A DNA stretch of 64,000 nt, from positions 1 to 64,000 of the forward strand of contig CBDDBH010000019.1 in the NCBI GenBank assembly GCA_965225625.1, written 5' to 3'. The notes under the pieces were generated by a model. That model saw only the letters and a list, made by a program, of their open reading frames with translations, was not told the origin of the DNA and did no database searches. Within the stretch, counting starts at the first letter, position 1; each line of letters begins with the position of its first letter. Shown one piece after another: positions 34,009 to 42,366 of the stretch. This stretch comes from CBDDBH01 sp965225625. GTDB taxonomy: Bacteria; Pseudomonadota; Gammaproteobacteria; JADZEE01. The position numbers and the translations under genes were made by a program.

Positions 34009-35268
34009 ATGCAGCATTTTGCATATCGCGCTGATCGGCTGCATGCCGAGGACGTCGCGCTAGCCGAGATCGCAGATCGTTACGGAACGCCTTGTTACGT
34101 GTATTCGCGTGCAGCATTTGAAGAGAACTGGCGGGCTTTGGATCATTGCTTTGCCGCGCATCCCCACATGGTGTGTTATTCGGTAAAGGCAAACTCGAAT
34201 CTTGCAATTTTGAATTTGCTGGCGAGATTGGGTTCGGGTTTCGACATCGTTTCGGTGGGCGAGTTGGAGCGCGTAATCGCGGCGGGGGGCGAACCCCGAA
34301 ATACCGTATTTGCAGGCGTCGGCAAACGTGTCGAGGAGATGCGGCGCGCTCTGGAAGTTGGAATACGTTGCTTCAGCGTTGAGTCGCGCGCCGAACTTGA
34401 GCGTTTGAATGCTACTGCCGGCGACATGCAACTGACAGCACCGGTTTCTATCCGGATCAATCCCGATGTTGACAGCAAAACGCATCCGTATATTGCAACC
34501 GGATTGAAGGAGAATAAGTTCGGCATACCGATGGCGGACGCCGCTGAGACCTATCGGTACGCGACCCAATTGGAGTACATCGAGATAGTTGGGATTGCCG
34601 CGCATATCGGTTCGCAATTAACACAGATAGGGCCGTTCGTCGAAGCGCTGGAGAGTCTGCTTGGTTTAGTCGATGCGCTGCGTGGGGAAGGCATAGAGGT
34701 CCGGCATGTGGATGTCGGCGGTGGAATCGGTATTCGTTATCGCGACGAACAGCCGCCCAGCTTCGAGGAGTACGCGCAAAGCATTTTGAAACTCATGGCA
34801 GGGCGTGCGCTGGAGATTTTTGTCGCTCCCGGACGTTCGATCGCGGGGCCCGCAGGGATCCTGTTGACCCGAGTGGAGTATCTCAAACACTCGGCTGTTA
34901 GAAATTTTATGGTTGTCGATGCGGCGATGAATGATCTGATACGTCCCTCGCTTTACGGCGCGTGGCAGGAGGTCCTGGCGGTCGAGCAACGCGAGACTGA
35001 CGCGATAACAAAGCGTTACGATGTGGTTGGTCCCGTATGTGAAACGGGGGACTTTCTGGCCAAAGATCGGGAACTCAATGCACAGCCGGGAGATCTGCTG
35101 GCAATATGCGCCAGCGGCGCCTACGGTTTTTCCATGAGTTCTAACTACAACTCGCGCCCGCGCGCCGCTGAAGTGATGGTTAGCAGCGATGACGCACATC
35201 TTATTCGCCGGCGTGAAGAGTATGCGGATCTCTACGCGGGTGAGTCGATGTTGCCTGGAGCCGAGTAG
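34009..35268 (+). CDS. lysA: Diaminopimelate decarboxylase LysA
   Basis: PLP enzyme that decarboxylates meso-diaminopimelate to L-lysine. The PLP lysine is in CYSVKANSN near residue 62. HIGSQL near 200, GGGIGIRY near 240 and the substrate-binding CETGDFLAKDR near 345 follow, and AYGFSMSSNYNSRPRAAEVMV near 380 contains the second-subunit Tyr. At 419 residues it is full length. I use ATG 34009; an upstream frame from 33916 overlaps lptM. dapF, often the next gene, is not present here. Confidence 0.96.
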   Translation: MQHFAYRADRLHAEDVALAEIADRYGTPCYVYSRAAFEENWRALDHCFAAHPHMVCYSVKANSNLAILNLLARLGSGFDIVSVGELERVIAAGGEPRNTVFAGVGKRVEEMRRALEVGIRCFSVESRAELERLNATAGDMQLTAPVSIRINPDVDSKTHPYIATGLKENKFGIPMADAAETYRYATQLEYIEIVGIAAHIGSQLTQIGPFVEALESLLGLVDALRGEGIEVRHVDVGGGIGIRYRDEQPPSFEEYAQSILKLMAGRALEIFVAPGRSIAGPAGILLTRVEYLKHSAVRNFMVVDAAMNDLIRPSLYGAWQEVLAVEQRETDAITKRYDVVGPVCETGDFLAKDRELNAQPGDLLAICASGAYGFSMSSNYNSRPRAAEVMVSSDDAHLIRRREEYADLYAGESMLPGAE

Positions 35269-35417
35269 CTCACGAGCGTATTTCATCAAAGCGCTGCGCG
35301 CGCAACTTGTCGATTACCGATGTGTTGTAGTCGTCAAAGGGTGGTTTTTTGACCGGCGTCACAGTGCCAGCGCTCGCAAGCCTTGTTTGCACAGCGCTGC
35401 TTGGCTATGCTCAGTGG

Positions 35418-35939
35418 ATGCGCACCGCATTAATACTATTGGCTGTGATGTCATTATCGGTGCACGGTAATGAGGTCTATAAGTGGACTGATCCAGATGG
35501 CAATGTCATTTATTCCGACGTGCCCCATCCGGATGCAGAAATCATAGACGAACTCGAGCCGCAGACTTACCAAGCGCCGGAACTTCCGCCGGGCGTGTTG
35601 ACGCCAACGCCTAAAAAAGCAGAACCGTTCAGCTACAAAGAAGTTGCCATTGCCACGCCACAGGACGATGAGAACATGCGTTCTAACGCCGGGATGGTGG
35701 AAGTCACTATTTCTCTGTCACCACCGCTGCAGACCGCTATGGGACACAAGCTCGTCCTGCTGCTGGACGGCCAGCAGCAGGCGGGTACCGGTATGCGCTT
35801 CCAATTGACCAACGTTGACCGCGGGACCCATACGCTGACGGCGCAGGTCGTCGATGGCGAGGGAAATGTTGTTACGAGTTCGGCCGCTTCGACCTTCCAT
35901 CTGCAGCGTTCGGTCGTGCGCCGCGGAGGCGGTGGTTAA
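35418..35939 (+). CDS. DUF4124 domain protein, exported
   Basis: A 173-residue protein with a signal peptide (MRTALILLAVMSLSVHG), then the DUF4124 signature EVYKWTDPDGNVIYSDVPH at residues 18-36. The second half, from about residue 90, has a beta-rich segment (LVLLLDGQQQ, LTNVDRGTHTLTAQVVD) resembling an Ig-like domain. Proteins of this kind are often encoded just before ntrB in gammaproteobacteria; their role is unknown. I use the ATG at 35418 because it begins the signal peptide. Confidence 0.83.
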   Translation: MRTALILLAVMSLSVHGNEVYKWTDPDGNVIYSDVPHPDAEIIDELEPQTYQAPELPPGVLTPTPKKAEPFSYKEVAIATPQDDENMRSNAGMVEVTISLSPPLQTAMGHKLVLLLDGQQQAGTGMRFQLTNVDRGTHTLTAQVVDGEGNVVTSSAASTFHLQRSVVRRGGGG

Positions 35940-36197
35940 GCGACAATTCTGTCAACGCGGCGCGTACACCGACGCCCCGTGTTCCCCAAGCTGGTTGGAC
36001 AGGTGGTGCCCCGCAGCACTCACGTTTTGTGATCTGTAGTGCCTAACGTGCTTGACCTGGCTCGGATCTTGCCATCCTATTAAAGCTTGAAGGCTGGTTG
36101 TGGCGCAGGTTTGGGTCACCTCAGCGCTAAATCTCTGAAACCTAGGCATAGTCAGGTGGTTTGGCTGGTTCGCGGCAATATCGCCCGGTAGCCCTAC

Positions 36198-36212
36198 GCA
36201 CCAAAACAGTGC
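36198..36212. promoter_or_regulatory. Candidate NtrC-binding site upstream of ntrB
   Basis: GCAC, seven bases, GTGC: this is the core of the NtrC enhancer/operator consensus (TGCAC-N7-GTGCA type). Flanking C and G extend the dyad to five base pairs per arm. It ends 24 bases before the ntrB ATG, a place suited to autorepression by NtrC, as known for the internal glnL promoter of enterics. I saw no convincing sigma-54 -24/-12 element beside it. Confidence 0.45.
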
Positions 36213-36236
36213 GAAGTCGGGATTGGAACTTGTATC

Positions 36237-37295
36237 ATGGATCGCGGCGGTGCGCAGCGCCTCATAGAAAACCTGGTAACGGCCGTGCTCTGGATCGACG
36301 ACGCCGAGCGCGTTATTGCGATTAACCCGGCCGGCGAAGCTCTGTTGTCTTTGAGCGCTCGCCAGGCCTGCGGTATGACTCTGTGCGAATGCGTTCCGGT
36401 GGCGCAAGGGCTTGCGAGGGCAGTGGGAAGAGCGCTCAAGGAGGCCCAGGCGGTCACCGAACGCCAGCTGGAATTGAAGGTCAACGGCAACCCGCCAATG
36501 TTGGTTGATGTTGCCATTACTCCGGTCACCCGGCCGGATGGTTCCAGTGAGGTCATTGTCGAAATCAATGACATCGATAGACGACATCGAATTATGCGAG
36601 AGGAGCATATGCTTGCGCAGAACACGATAACCGGCGCGATGATTCGGGGCATGGCTCACGAGATTAAAAATCCGTTGGGCGGCATCCGCGGTGCGGCGCA
36701 ATTACTGGAGCGCCAACTGGACAATGCGGAGCAACGGGAATACACCCGCATCATTATCGACGAGGCAGATCGCCTGAGTGCACTGGTTGATCGCCTCGCC
36801 GCACCTGCCGCCGCATTGCGCTTGGAAGAGGTAAATGTTCATGAGGTGCTCAAGGTTGTGCGCGATCTGGTCGCCGCAGAGACGCACGGTATCGGCAGCA
36901 TAGTCAGCGATTACGACCCCAGCCTGCCGCCGCTACGGGGCGACCGGGATCAGCTCATCCAGGCCTTTCTCAATCTGCTGCGCAATGCAACGCAAGCTAT
37001 CGACAATACCGGAAATGTCGTGATCCGGACCCGCATACAACGCAAATTCACCATCGGCACAGTATTTCATAAGCTGGTTATTCGGATCGACGTAATCGAT
37101 GACGGGCGTGGTGTACCGGAAGAACTGGCCCCCAGTATCTTTTATCCAATGGTTACGGGGCGGGTGGAAGGAACCGGTTTAGGGTTGCCGATCGCGCAGT
37201 CCATCGTAAACCGGCACGGCGGCGTAATTGAATTCACGAGTGAGCCCGAGCGCACGGTTTTCACGGTATGGCTGCCAATTGCGAACAATGAATAA
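36237..37295 (+). CDS. ntrB: Nitrogen regulation sensor histidine kinase NtrB (GlnL)
   Basis: Cytosolic two-component kinase/phosphatase controlled by PII that phosphorylates NtrC under nitrogen limitation. A PAS domain occupies about residues 8-115. The H-box GMAHEIKNPLGGIRGAAQLL carries His141. The N-box LNLLRNATQAID is near residue 247 and the G-boxes DDGRGVPEE and GTGLGLPIAQSIV near 285-320. No membrane segments. The 352-residue length and the position before ntrC make the identity secure. The ATG at 36237 lies 24 bases after a candidate NtrC site. Confidence 0.95.
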   Translation: MDRGGAQRLIENLVTAVLWIDDAERVIAINPAGEALLSLSARQACGMTLCECVPVAQGLARAVGRALKEAQAVTERQLELKVNGNPPMLVDVAITPVTRPDGSSEVIVEINDIDRRHRIMREEHMLAQNTITGAMIRGMAHEIKNPLGGIRGAAQLLERQLDNAEQREYTRIIIDEADRLSALVDRLAAPAAALRLEEVNVHEVLKVVRDLVAAETHGIGSIVSDYDPSLPPLRGDRDQLIQAFLNLLRNATQAIDNTGNVVIRTRIQRKFTIGTVFHKLVIRIDVIDDGRGVPEELAPSIFYPMVTGRVEGTGLGLPIAQSIVNRHGGVIEFTSEPERTVFTVWLPIANNE

Positions 37296-37374
37296 TCGCC
37301 ATTGCTTGCTGTGGTTAAGTCAGCGCAAGGGCGCGATCCGGCTGCCGTGGGCGCAAAACAGGGGTTACTGACAA

Positions 37375-38775
37375 ATGCTCAAGCGCACCCACAGCGTCTG
37401 GATTATCGATGATGATAAGTCGATTCGTTGGGTATTAGAGCGCGCCCTCGATCAGGCCGCCATTGCCTGCGCGGGCTTCGATAACGCCGATTCGGCATTA
37501 CAGCGCCTGGACAGCGAGCGGCCGGATGCAATTATCTCGGATATTCGTATGCCGGGTACCGACGGACTGGCATTTCTCGAGCATGTTCGCGAGCACCATC
37601 CCGAGCTACCGGTAATTATCATGACGGCATACGCTGATTTGGATCGCGCGGTCGCGTCATTCAAGAATGGCGCTTTCGATTATCTGCCCAAACCGTTTGA
37701 CGTTGATGAAGTAGTAACGATAGTCAAACGTGCGGTTCGGCATAATGCTACGCCCGAAACGACATCGCGTTCCGCTGCGACTCCAGACATGGCGGAGATA
37801 ATCGGTAGCGCGCCAGCCATGCAAGAGGTGTTTCGAGCGATCGGCCGGTTGTCGAAATCGCATATGACGGTGCTGTTAACCGGCGAGTCGGGAACTGGTA
37901 AAGAGTTGATAGCTCGCGCCTTGCATCGGCACAGCCCGCGTACAGAACAGGCCTTTGTTGCCATTAATACCGCAGCCATCCCGCGCGAACTACTTGAGTC
38001 AGAATTATTTGGTCACGAACGCGGCGCATTCACCGGTGCCACACACCAGCGTATCGGCCGATTCGAGCAGGCAGATGGTGGCGTCTTGTTTCTTGATGAG
38101 ATCGGCGATATGCCCGCGGAACTGCAGACGCGCCTGTTGCGCGTACTTGCCGACGGTGAGTTCTATCGGGTCGGCGGTCATTCGCCGGTCAAGACCAACG
38201 TGCGAGTTATCGCAGCGACTCATCAGGACTTGGAGCGTCGGGTGGCGGCCAGTACTTTCCGTGAGGACTTATACCATCGGCTAAATGTGATCCGGCTTCA
38301 CATGCCACCGCTGCGCGAAAGACCCACGGATTTACCCACACTGGTTACCCATTTTCTCGATGCGGCGGCGGGTGAACTCGATACGCAAACCAAACATCTC
38401 GCCGATGAGGCCATGGCGATAATGTCGGGCTACCATTGGCCCGGCAACATCCGCCAACTGCAAAACGTCTGCAGGTGGGTGACGGTCATGGCGCCGGACC
38501 GCGAAATCCATGCAGGGGATCTGCCGCCGGAATTAGTTGGCACCAGCGTGCCGGATGCCACCAGCGATTGGGAATCGAGTTTTAAACAATGGGTGGAGGG
38601 ATGTTTTGCACGCGGGGAATCCGGCTTATTGCAACGCGCGGTTCCCGCTTTCGAGCGCATCATGATCCAAGCCGCATTGAACAAAACCGGCGGACGGCGG
38701 CAAGATGCGGCGCGCCTGCTTGGGTGGGGCCGCAACACCCTCACGCGAAAGATTAGCGAACTCGGGTTGGACTGA
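37375..38775 (+). CDS. ntrC: Nitrogen regulation response regulator NtrC (GlnG)
   Basis: Sigma-54-dependent activator of nitrogen-limitation genes. The receiver domain has acidic residues IDDDK at 11-15 and the phosphoryl acceptor Asp56 in ISDIRMPG. The AAA+ domain has Walker A GESGTGKE near 170, the sigma-54-contacting GAFTGA loop near 218 and Walker B LFLDEIGDMP near 240. A Fis-type helix-turn-helix ends the protein (GGRRQDAARLLGWGRNTLTRK). At 466 residues it is full length. Starts 79 bases after ntrB; glnA is not in the window. Confidence 0.96.
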   Translation: MLKRTHSVWIIDDDKSIRWVLERALDQAAIACAGFDNADSALQRLDSERPDAIISDIRMPGTDGLAFLEHVREHHPELPVIIMTAYADLDRAVASFKNGAFDYLPKPFDVDEVVTIVKRAVRHNATPETTSRSAATPDMAEIIGSAPAMQEVFRAIGRLSKSHMTVLLTGESGTGKELIARALHRHSPRTEQAFVAINTAAIPRELLESELFGHERGAFTGATHQRIGRFEQADGGVLFLDEIGDMPAELQTRLLRVLADGEFYRVGGHSPVKTNVRVIAATHQDLERRVAASTFREDLYHRLNVIRLHMPPLRERPTDLPTLVTHFLDAAAGELDTQTKHLADEAMAIMSGYHWPGNIRQLQNVCRWVTVMAPDREIHAGDLPPELVGTSVPDATSDWESSFKQWVEGCFARGESGLLQRAVPAFERIMIQAALNKTGGRRQDAARLLGWGRNTLTRKISELGLD

Positions 38776-38811
38776 AATATCCGGGCTAGGGAATCGAGGG
38801 GAGCGTTGTAG

Positions 38812-39825
38812 TTACGAGTTTTCCTCGCGAAGCCACTCGGCGGCACGCTTGGCGAAATAGCTGAGGATGCCATCGGCTCCGGCGCGCTTGAAGGCGTACA
38901 ACGATTCCAGGACAACGCGGCGTTCATCCAGCCAGCCATTGTTGGCCGCAGCCATTAACATCGCGTATTCGCCGCTAACCTGATAGACGAACGTTGGCAT
39001 ACCGAACGCATCTTTGACGCGTCTGACGATATCGAGGTATGGCATACCGGGCTTGACCATAACCATGTCCGCGCCTTCTTCGATATCCAACGCCACTTCG
39101 CGCAGGGCTTCATCGCTGTTAGCCGGATCCATTTGATAGCTGCGTTTATCGCTGTGGCCAAGGGTAGCGGTGGAGCCGACCGCCTCGCGAAAAGGACCGT
39201 AGAAACCAGAGGCGTATTTGGCCGAGTAGGCCAGAATACGAGTGTGTATATAGCCTGCGGATTCCAGCGCGGTTCGGATCGCGCCAATGCGCCCGTCCAT
39301 CATGTCCGAGGGTGCAACGATGTCCACGCCGGCCTGTGCTTGGGAGAGCGCCTGTTTTACCAGTACTTCCAGAGTCGGCTCGTTGACGACATAACCGCTA
39401 TCATCAATCAGTCCGTCCTGGCCATGCGTGGTAAAGGGATCCAAGGCAACGTCGGTGACCACACCAAGTTCCGGTACTTGCGCCTTGAGTTCGCGGATCG
39501 CTTGTTGGATGAGACCTTCTGGGTTATAGGCTTCGGCAGCGTCCAGCGACCGCTTGGCGCCAGGCAGATTGGGAAATAAAGCCACGGCCGGGATCCCCAG
39601 TTCTTTGATATAGTTGCCTTCGGCGGCCAATCGGTCGATGGTAAGCCGCGAGATGCCCGGCATGGAGGCCACGGGTTCGCTGGCGTCGTTACCCTCGATG
39701 ATGAAAATGGGATAGATGAAATCGTCCGGGGTGAGCGTAACTTCGCGCAGCATCCGCCGGGAAAAATCGTCGCGACGCATGCGTCGCATTCGGGTATCAG
39801 GATATTTGCCGACGTTCGGTGCCAT
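38812..39825 (-). CDS. hemB: Delta-aminolevulinic acid dehydratase (porphobilinogen synthase) HemB
   Basis: Condenses two 5-aminolevulinate molecules to porphobilinogen. The Schiff-base lysines lie in YSAKYASGFYGPFR near residue 200 and MVMVKPGMPYLD near 250. The metal region reads TDVALDPFTTHGQDGL: aspartates and alanine stand where zinc enzymes have three cysteines. This marks the zinc-independent, magnesium-stimulated type. At 337 residues it is full length. I use the ATG at 39825; ATG 39834 is also in frame. A TATAAT lies on the minus strand at 39838-39833, so the message may have almost no leader. Confidence 0.95.
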   Translation of the reverse strand: MAPNVGKYPDTRMRRMRRDDFSRRMLREVTLTPDDFIYPIFIIEGNDASEPVASMPGISRLTIDRLAAEGNYIKELGIPAVALFPNLPGAKRSLDAAEAYNPEGLIQQAIRELKAQVPELGVVTDVALDPFTTHGQDGLIDDSGYVVNEPTLEVLVKQALSQAQAGVDIVAPSDMMDGRIGAIRTALESAGYIHTRILAYSAKYASGFYGPFREAVGSTATLGHSDKRSYQMDPANSDEALREVALDIEEGADMVMVKPGMPYLDIVRRVKDAFGMPTFVYQVSGEYAMLMAAANNGWLDERRVVLESLYAFKRAGADGILSYFAKRAAEWLREENS

Positions 39826-39879
39826 GCACATCATTATAGCGCGAATGCTTTTGCGTCTAGGCGTGGCGCTGGAGACGCC

Positions 39880-40701
39880 ATGATCACGGTTGAGATTACA
39901 TGGCGCTTAGGAATTTTTTTAACCATGCTGGTGATCATGTTGGCTTGGGAGCATTTCCAACCCTGTCGCGCCGCGCAAGTGCCGGTGGCTATGCGGCGCA
40001 CCCACAATATTTTGTTAATGCTCATTGGTAATGTCGTGGTTCGCTTGACCGTTCCTTTGCTGGCGGTCGGGGTGGCAAGCATTGCCGAGAGTCGCGGCTG
40101 GGGTTTGTTTAACAGTGTTGCGGCGCCGCAATTCGTTACCATAGCCGCTGCCATATTGGCGTTGGAATTGGCTGTTTACTGGCAGCACCGGGTATTGCAC
40201 ATGTTGCCGTGGTTATGGCGCTTGCATCGCGTTCATCACAGCGATCTCGATTTTGACACCACAACCGGCGTGCGTTTCCATGCGCTGGAGATGCTCGTCT
40301 CAATGGCATTTAAGATGCTCGTCGTGCTGATGCTCGGAGCTTCCGTCATGGCTGTCGTTGTTTTCGAGGTGCTGCTCAACGCCAGTTCTTTGTTCAACCA
40401 CGGTAACGTCTCCCTGCCGCAGGGTCTCGACCGCAGGCTACGGTGGGTACTTGTGACACCAGACATGCATCGGGTACATCATTCGGCACAGCCGGAAGAG
40501 ACCAACAGCAATTTCGGCTTCCTGTTGAGCTGGTGGGATCGTTTCTTTGGTACTTACCGCGGGCAGCCCGCGGGTGGCAACACCGGCATGACAATTGGAT
40601 TGACGGAATTCCGCGAACAGCGAGCGGTCAATGTATTAGCGCTGTTGTGGCAGCCCTTGTGGGGCGAGGGACAACCACCGAGCAGTGCTGCAAGTAACTA
40701 G
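39880..40701 (+). CDS. Sterol desaturase / fatty acid hydroxylase superfamily protein
   Basis: A 273-residue integral membrane di-iron oxygenase. The histidine boxes are HRVLH near residue 108, HRVHHSD near 118 and HRVHHS near 200, flanked by four or more membrane segments. Bacterial members hydroxylate or desaturate lipids, sterol-like compounds or carotenoids; the substrate here is unknown. Divergent from hemB with about 50 bases between. Its stop codon lies inside the left arm of a long inverted repeat. Confidence 0.88.
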   Translation: MITVEITWRLGIFLTMLVIMLAWEHFQPCRAAQVPVAMRRTHNILLMLIGNVVVRLTVPLLAVGVASIAESRGWGLFNSVAAPQFVTIAAAILALELAVYWQHRVLHMLPWLWRLHRVHHSDLDFDTTTGVRFHALEMLVSMAFKMLVVLMLGASVMAVVVFEVLLNASSLFNHGNVSLPQGLDRRLRWVLVTPDMHRVHHSAQPEETNSNFGFLLSWWDRFFGTYRGQPAGGNTGMTIGLTEFREQRAVNVLALLWQPLWGEGQPPSSAASN

Positions 40702-40753
40702 CCTGGATATTGCATGAGCGCAGCGGCCGTCCTCGTGCAATATCCAGGCTAGT
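40697..40753. terminator. Long hairpin: 18-bp perfect inverted repeat before the arsenite methyltransferase gene
   Basis: Bases 40697-40714 and 40736-40753 pair perfectly over 18 bp. The stem continues inward through one G-T wobble and three pairs (40715-40718 with 40732-40735), leaving a 13-base loop. The left arm contains the stop codon of the fatty acid hydroxylase gene, and the right arm ends 40 bases before the methyltransferase ATG. There is no clean T-run after the stem. It may act as a terminator, an RNA-stability element or an attenuator. Confidence 0.55.
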
Positions 40754-40793
40754 GTTAATTTGATTAAGAGAAAATGATTGACGAGGGTAACGC

Positions 40794-41912
40794 ATGGACA
40801 TGAAAACGGCGGTACAGGAGCGGTACTCACAAGGAGCACAGCAGGTTCAGGAGGCATTGTGCTGTCCGGTTGATTACGATGCGGCGCTTCTCAAGGCTCT
40901 TCCGCGGGAAATCATCGACAGAGATTATGGTTGCGGCGATCCGTCTCGTTATGTGCGCAGTGGCGACACAGTTCTCGATCTGGGTAGCGGCAGCGGCAAA
41001 ATATGCTACATGGCCGCACAGTTGGTCGGCGCCGGCGGCAGTGTTATCGGTGTTGACATGAACCAGGACATGTTGGCGCTGGCGCGAAAATACCAGGCTG
41101 ATATGGCTGCACACTTGGGTGAGGAACGCGTGCGTTTTTGTCGCGGTCAAATCCAGGACCTGGCGTTGGACTTGGATTCGATGGACGCGTGGCTGCTGAA
41201 ACATCCAGTTAGCAACGCCGAGGATTACGCTCAGCTGGAAACATGGGCGGCCGGCCAGCGCGCCGAAGCACCGATGATTGCGGATGATTGTGTTGACCTC
41301 GTAATTTCCAATTGTGTGTTGAATCTCGTCGGCGACGATCAGAAAACTCAGTTAGTGAATGAAATTTTCCGGGTGCTGAAACCCGGCGGACGTGTCGCGA
41401 TCTCGGATATCGTTTGTGATGAGCCCATCTCCGATGAGTTGAAAGCGGACGCAGAGCTATGGTCTGGTTGCCTGTCCGGCGCCTTCCAGGAACAGGAATT
41501 CGTCCAGGCATTCGTGCGCGCGGGGTTTCAAGCCGTGTGTTTCGATAAATGGTCCGCGGAGCCATGGCGCGTAATCGACGATACGGAGTTTCGTTCGGTA
41601 ACGCTGACGGCGGTCAAAAGTCAGGGGCAGGAGTGCTGGGACTATGGACATGCCGTGATCTACCGAGGCCCATTCAATGAAGTCTTCGATGATGACGGCC
41701 ATCGCTTTCCACGCGGCGAGCGCATAGCGGTTTGTGAGCGTACCTTCGCGCTGCTAACGGGAGGGACGTATTCCGACAATTTCATCGGGATTGCACCTCG
41801 TAACCCGGGTGATCCACAACCATGGTGTACACCTGCAGGCACATGCCGAGCGCCTGCCGAGTCCAAGGGCGGAACACACATTAGCGGAGATACGACAGGC
41901 GGTTGCTGTTAG
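40794..41912 (+). CDS. arsM: Arsenite S-adenosylmethionine methyltransferase ArsM, with C-terminal extension
   Basis: Methylates arsenite using SAM. The four cysteines of ArsM enzymes are present at Cys47, Cys71, Cys174 (ISNCVLNLV) and Cys226 (SGCLSGAF). The SAM motif VLDLGSGSGKICYMAAQL lies at 60-77. Residues 1-270 cover the usual enzyme. A further 100 residues contain more Cys (ECWDYGHAVIYRGPF, WCTPAGTCRAPAES) and end in Gly-Gly-Cys-Cys, which may bind or pass on arsenic. Extended ArsM proteins of this kind have been linked to arsenosugar synthesis; I cannot confirm that here. The ATG follows GAGGG by six bases. Confidence 0.88.
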   Translation: MDMKTAVQERYSQGAQQVQEALCCPVDYDAALLKALPREIIDRDYGCGDPSRYVRSGDTVLDLGSGSGKICYMAAQLVGAGGSVIGVDMNQDMLALARKYQADMAAHLGEERVRFCRGQIQDLALDLDSMDAWLLKHPVSNAEDYAQLETWAAGQRAEAPMIADDCVDLVISNCVLNLVGDDQKTQLVNEIFRVLKPGGRVAISDIVCDEPISDELKADAELWSGCLSGAFQEQEFVQAFVRAGFQAVCFDKWSAEPWRVIDDTEFRSVTLTAVKSQGQECWDYGHAVIYRGPFNEVFDDDGHRFPRGERIAVCERTFALLTGGTYSDNFIGIAPRNPGDPQPWCTPAGTCRAPAESKGGTHISGDTTGGCC

Positions 41913-41914
41913 CG

Positions 41915-42328
41915 ATGCCGGAGCATTTGGGTGGATGTCTGTGCGGGGCAGTTCGTTTCCGTTGCCAGGGAGAGCCTATCGACGTTGGTTATTGCCACTG
42001 CCGATTGTGCCAGCGTTCCACAGGAGCTCCGGTGCTGGCATGGGCGACATTTGCCGGCGACAGCGTTTTATACGTAACAGGCACTCCGCACGAATATCCT
42101 TCCTCAGAACACGGGCAGCGGGAATTCTGCGGACACTGTGGAACCCAGATCGCTTTTCGCAATACTGAAACCGCAACTACAGTCGACATCAACGTCGGCA
42201 GCTTCGATGCACCGGGCTCATTCAAACCGCAATATCATATTTGGACGCAAAGTCGGATCCCATGGTTCGAGACCGACGATGAACTACCACGTTACGTAGA
42301 CGAGGGACCCGATTCACTGCCCGCGTAA
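41915..42328 (+). CDS. GFA family (glutathione-dependent formaldehyde-activating enzyme-like) zinc protein
   Basis: A 137-residue protein with the GFA/CENP-V zinc-binding pattern: GGCLCGAVRFRC at residues 7-18, CHCRLCQRSTG near 28-38 and FCGHCGTQI near 76-84. The Mss4-like fold binds two zinc ions. Family members are proposed to handle glutathione adducts, but most have no proven activity. It starts two bases after arsM, so it is probably co-expressed and could act on a thiol-bound arsenic or formaldehyde species; this is inference. The ATG at 41915 is preferred over 41903. Confidence 0.88.
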   Translation: MPEHLGGCLCGAVRFRCQGEPIDVGYCHCRLCQRSTGAPVLAWATFAGDSVLYVTGTPHEYPSSEHGQREFCGHCGTQIAFRNTETATTVDINVGSFDAPGSFKPQYHIWTQSRIPWFETDDELPRYVDEGPDSLPA

Positions 42329-42366
42329 GCGAGGTTCGCCGCGTTTACGGTGGTATGGCCAGGGCG

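Noticed and set aside
33775..34044. Upstream extension of the esterase frame
   Set aside because: Ninety codons without conservation that run antisense to lptM and lysA; homologues start at the ATG at 33774.
35952..36701. Long open frame on the minus strand opposite ntrB (249 codons)
   Set aside because: It lies almost wholly across the intergenic region and the start of a secure ntrB gene, shows no known domain, and has the composition of a shadow frame.
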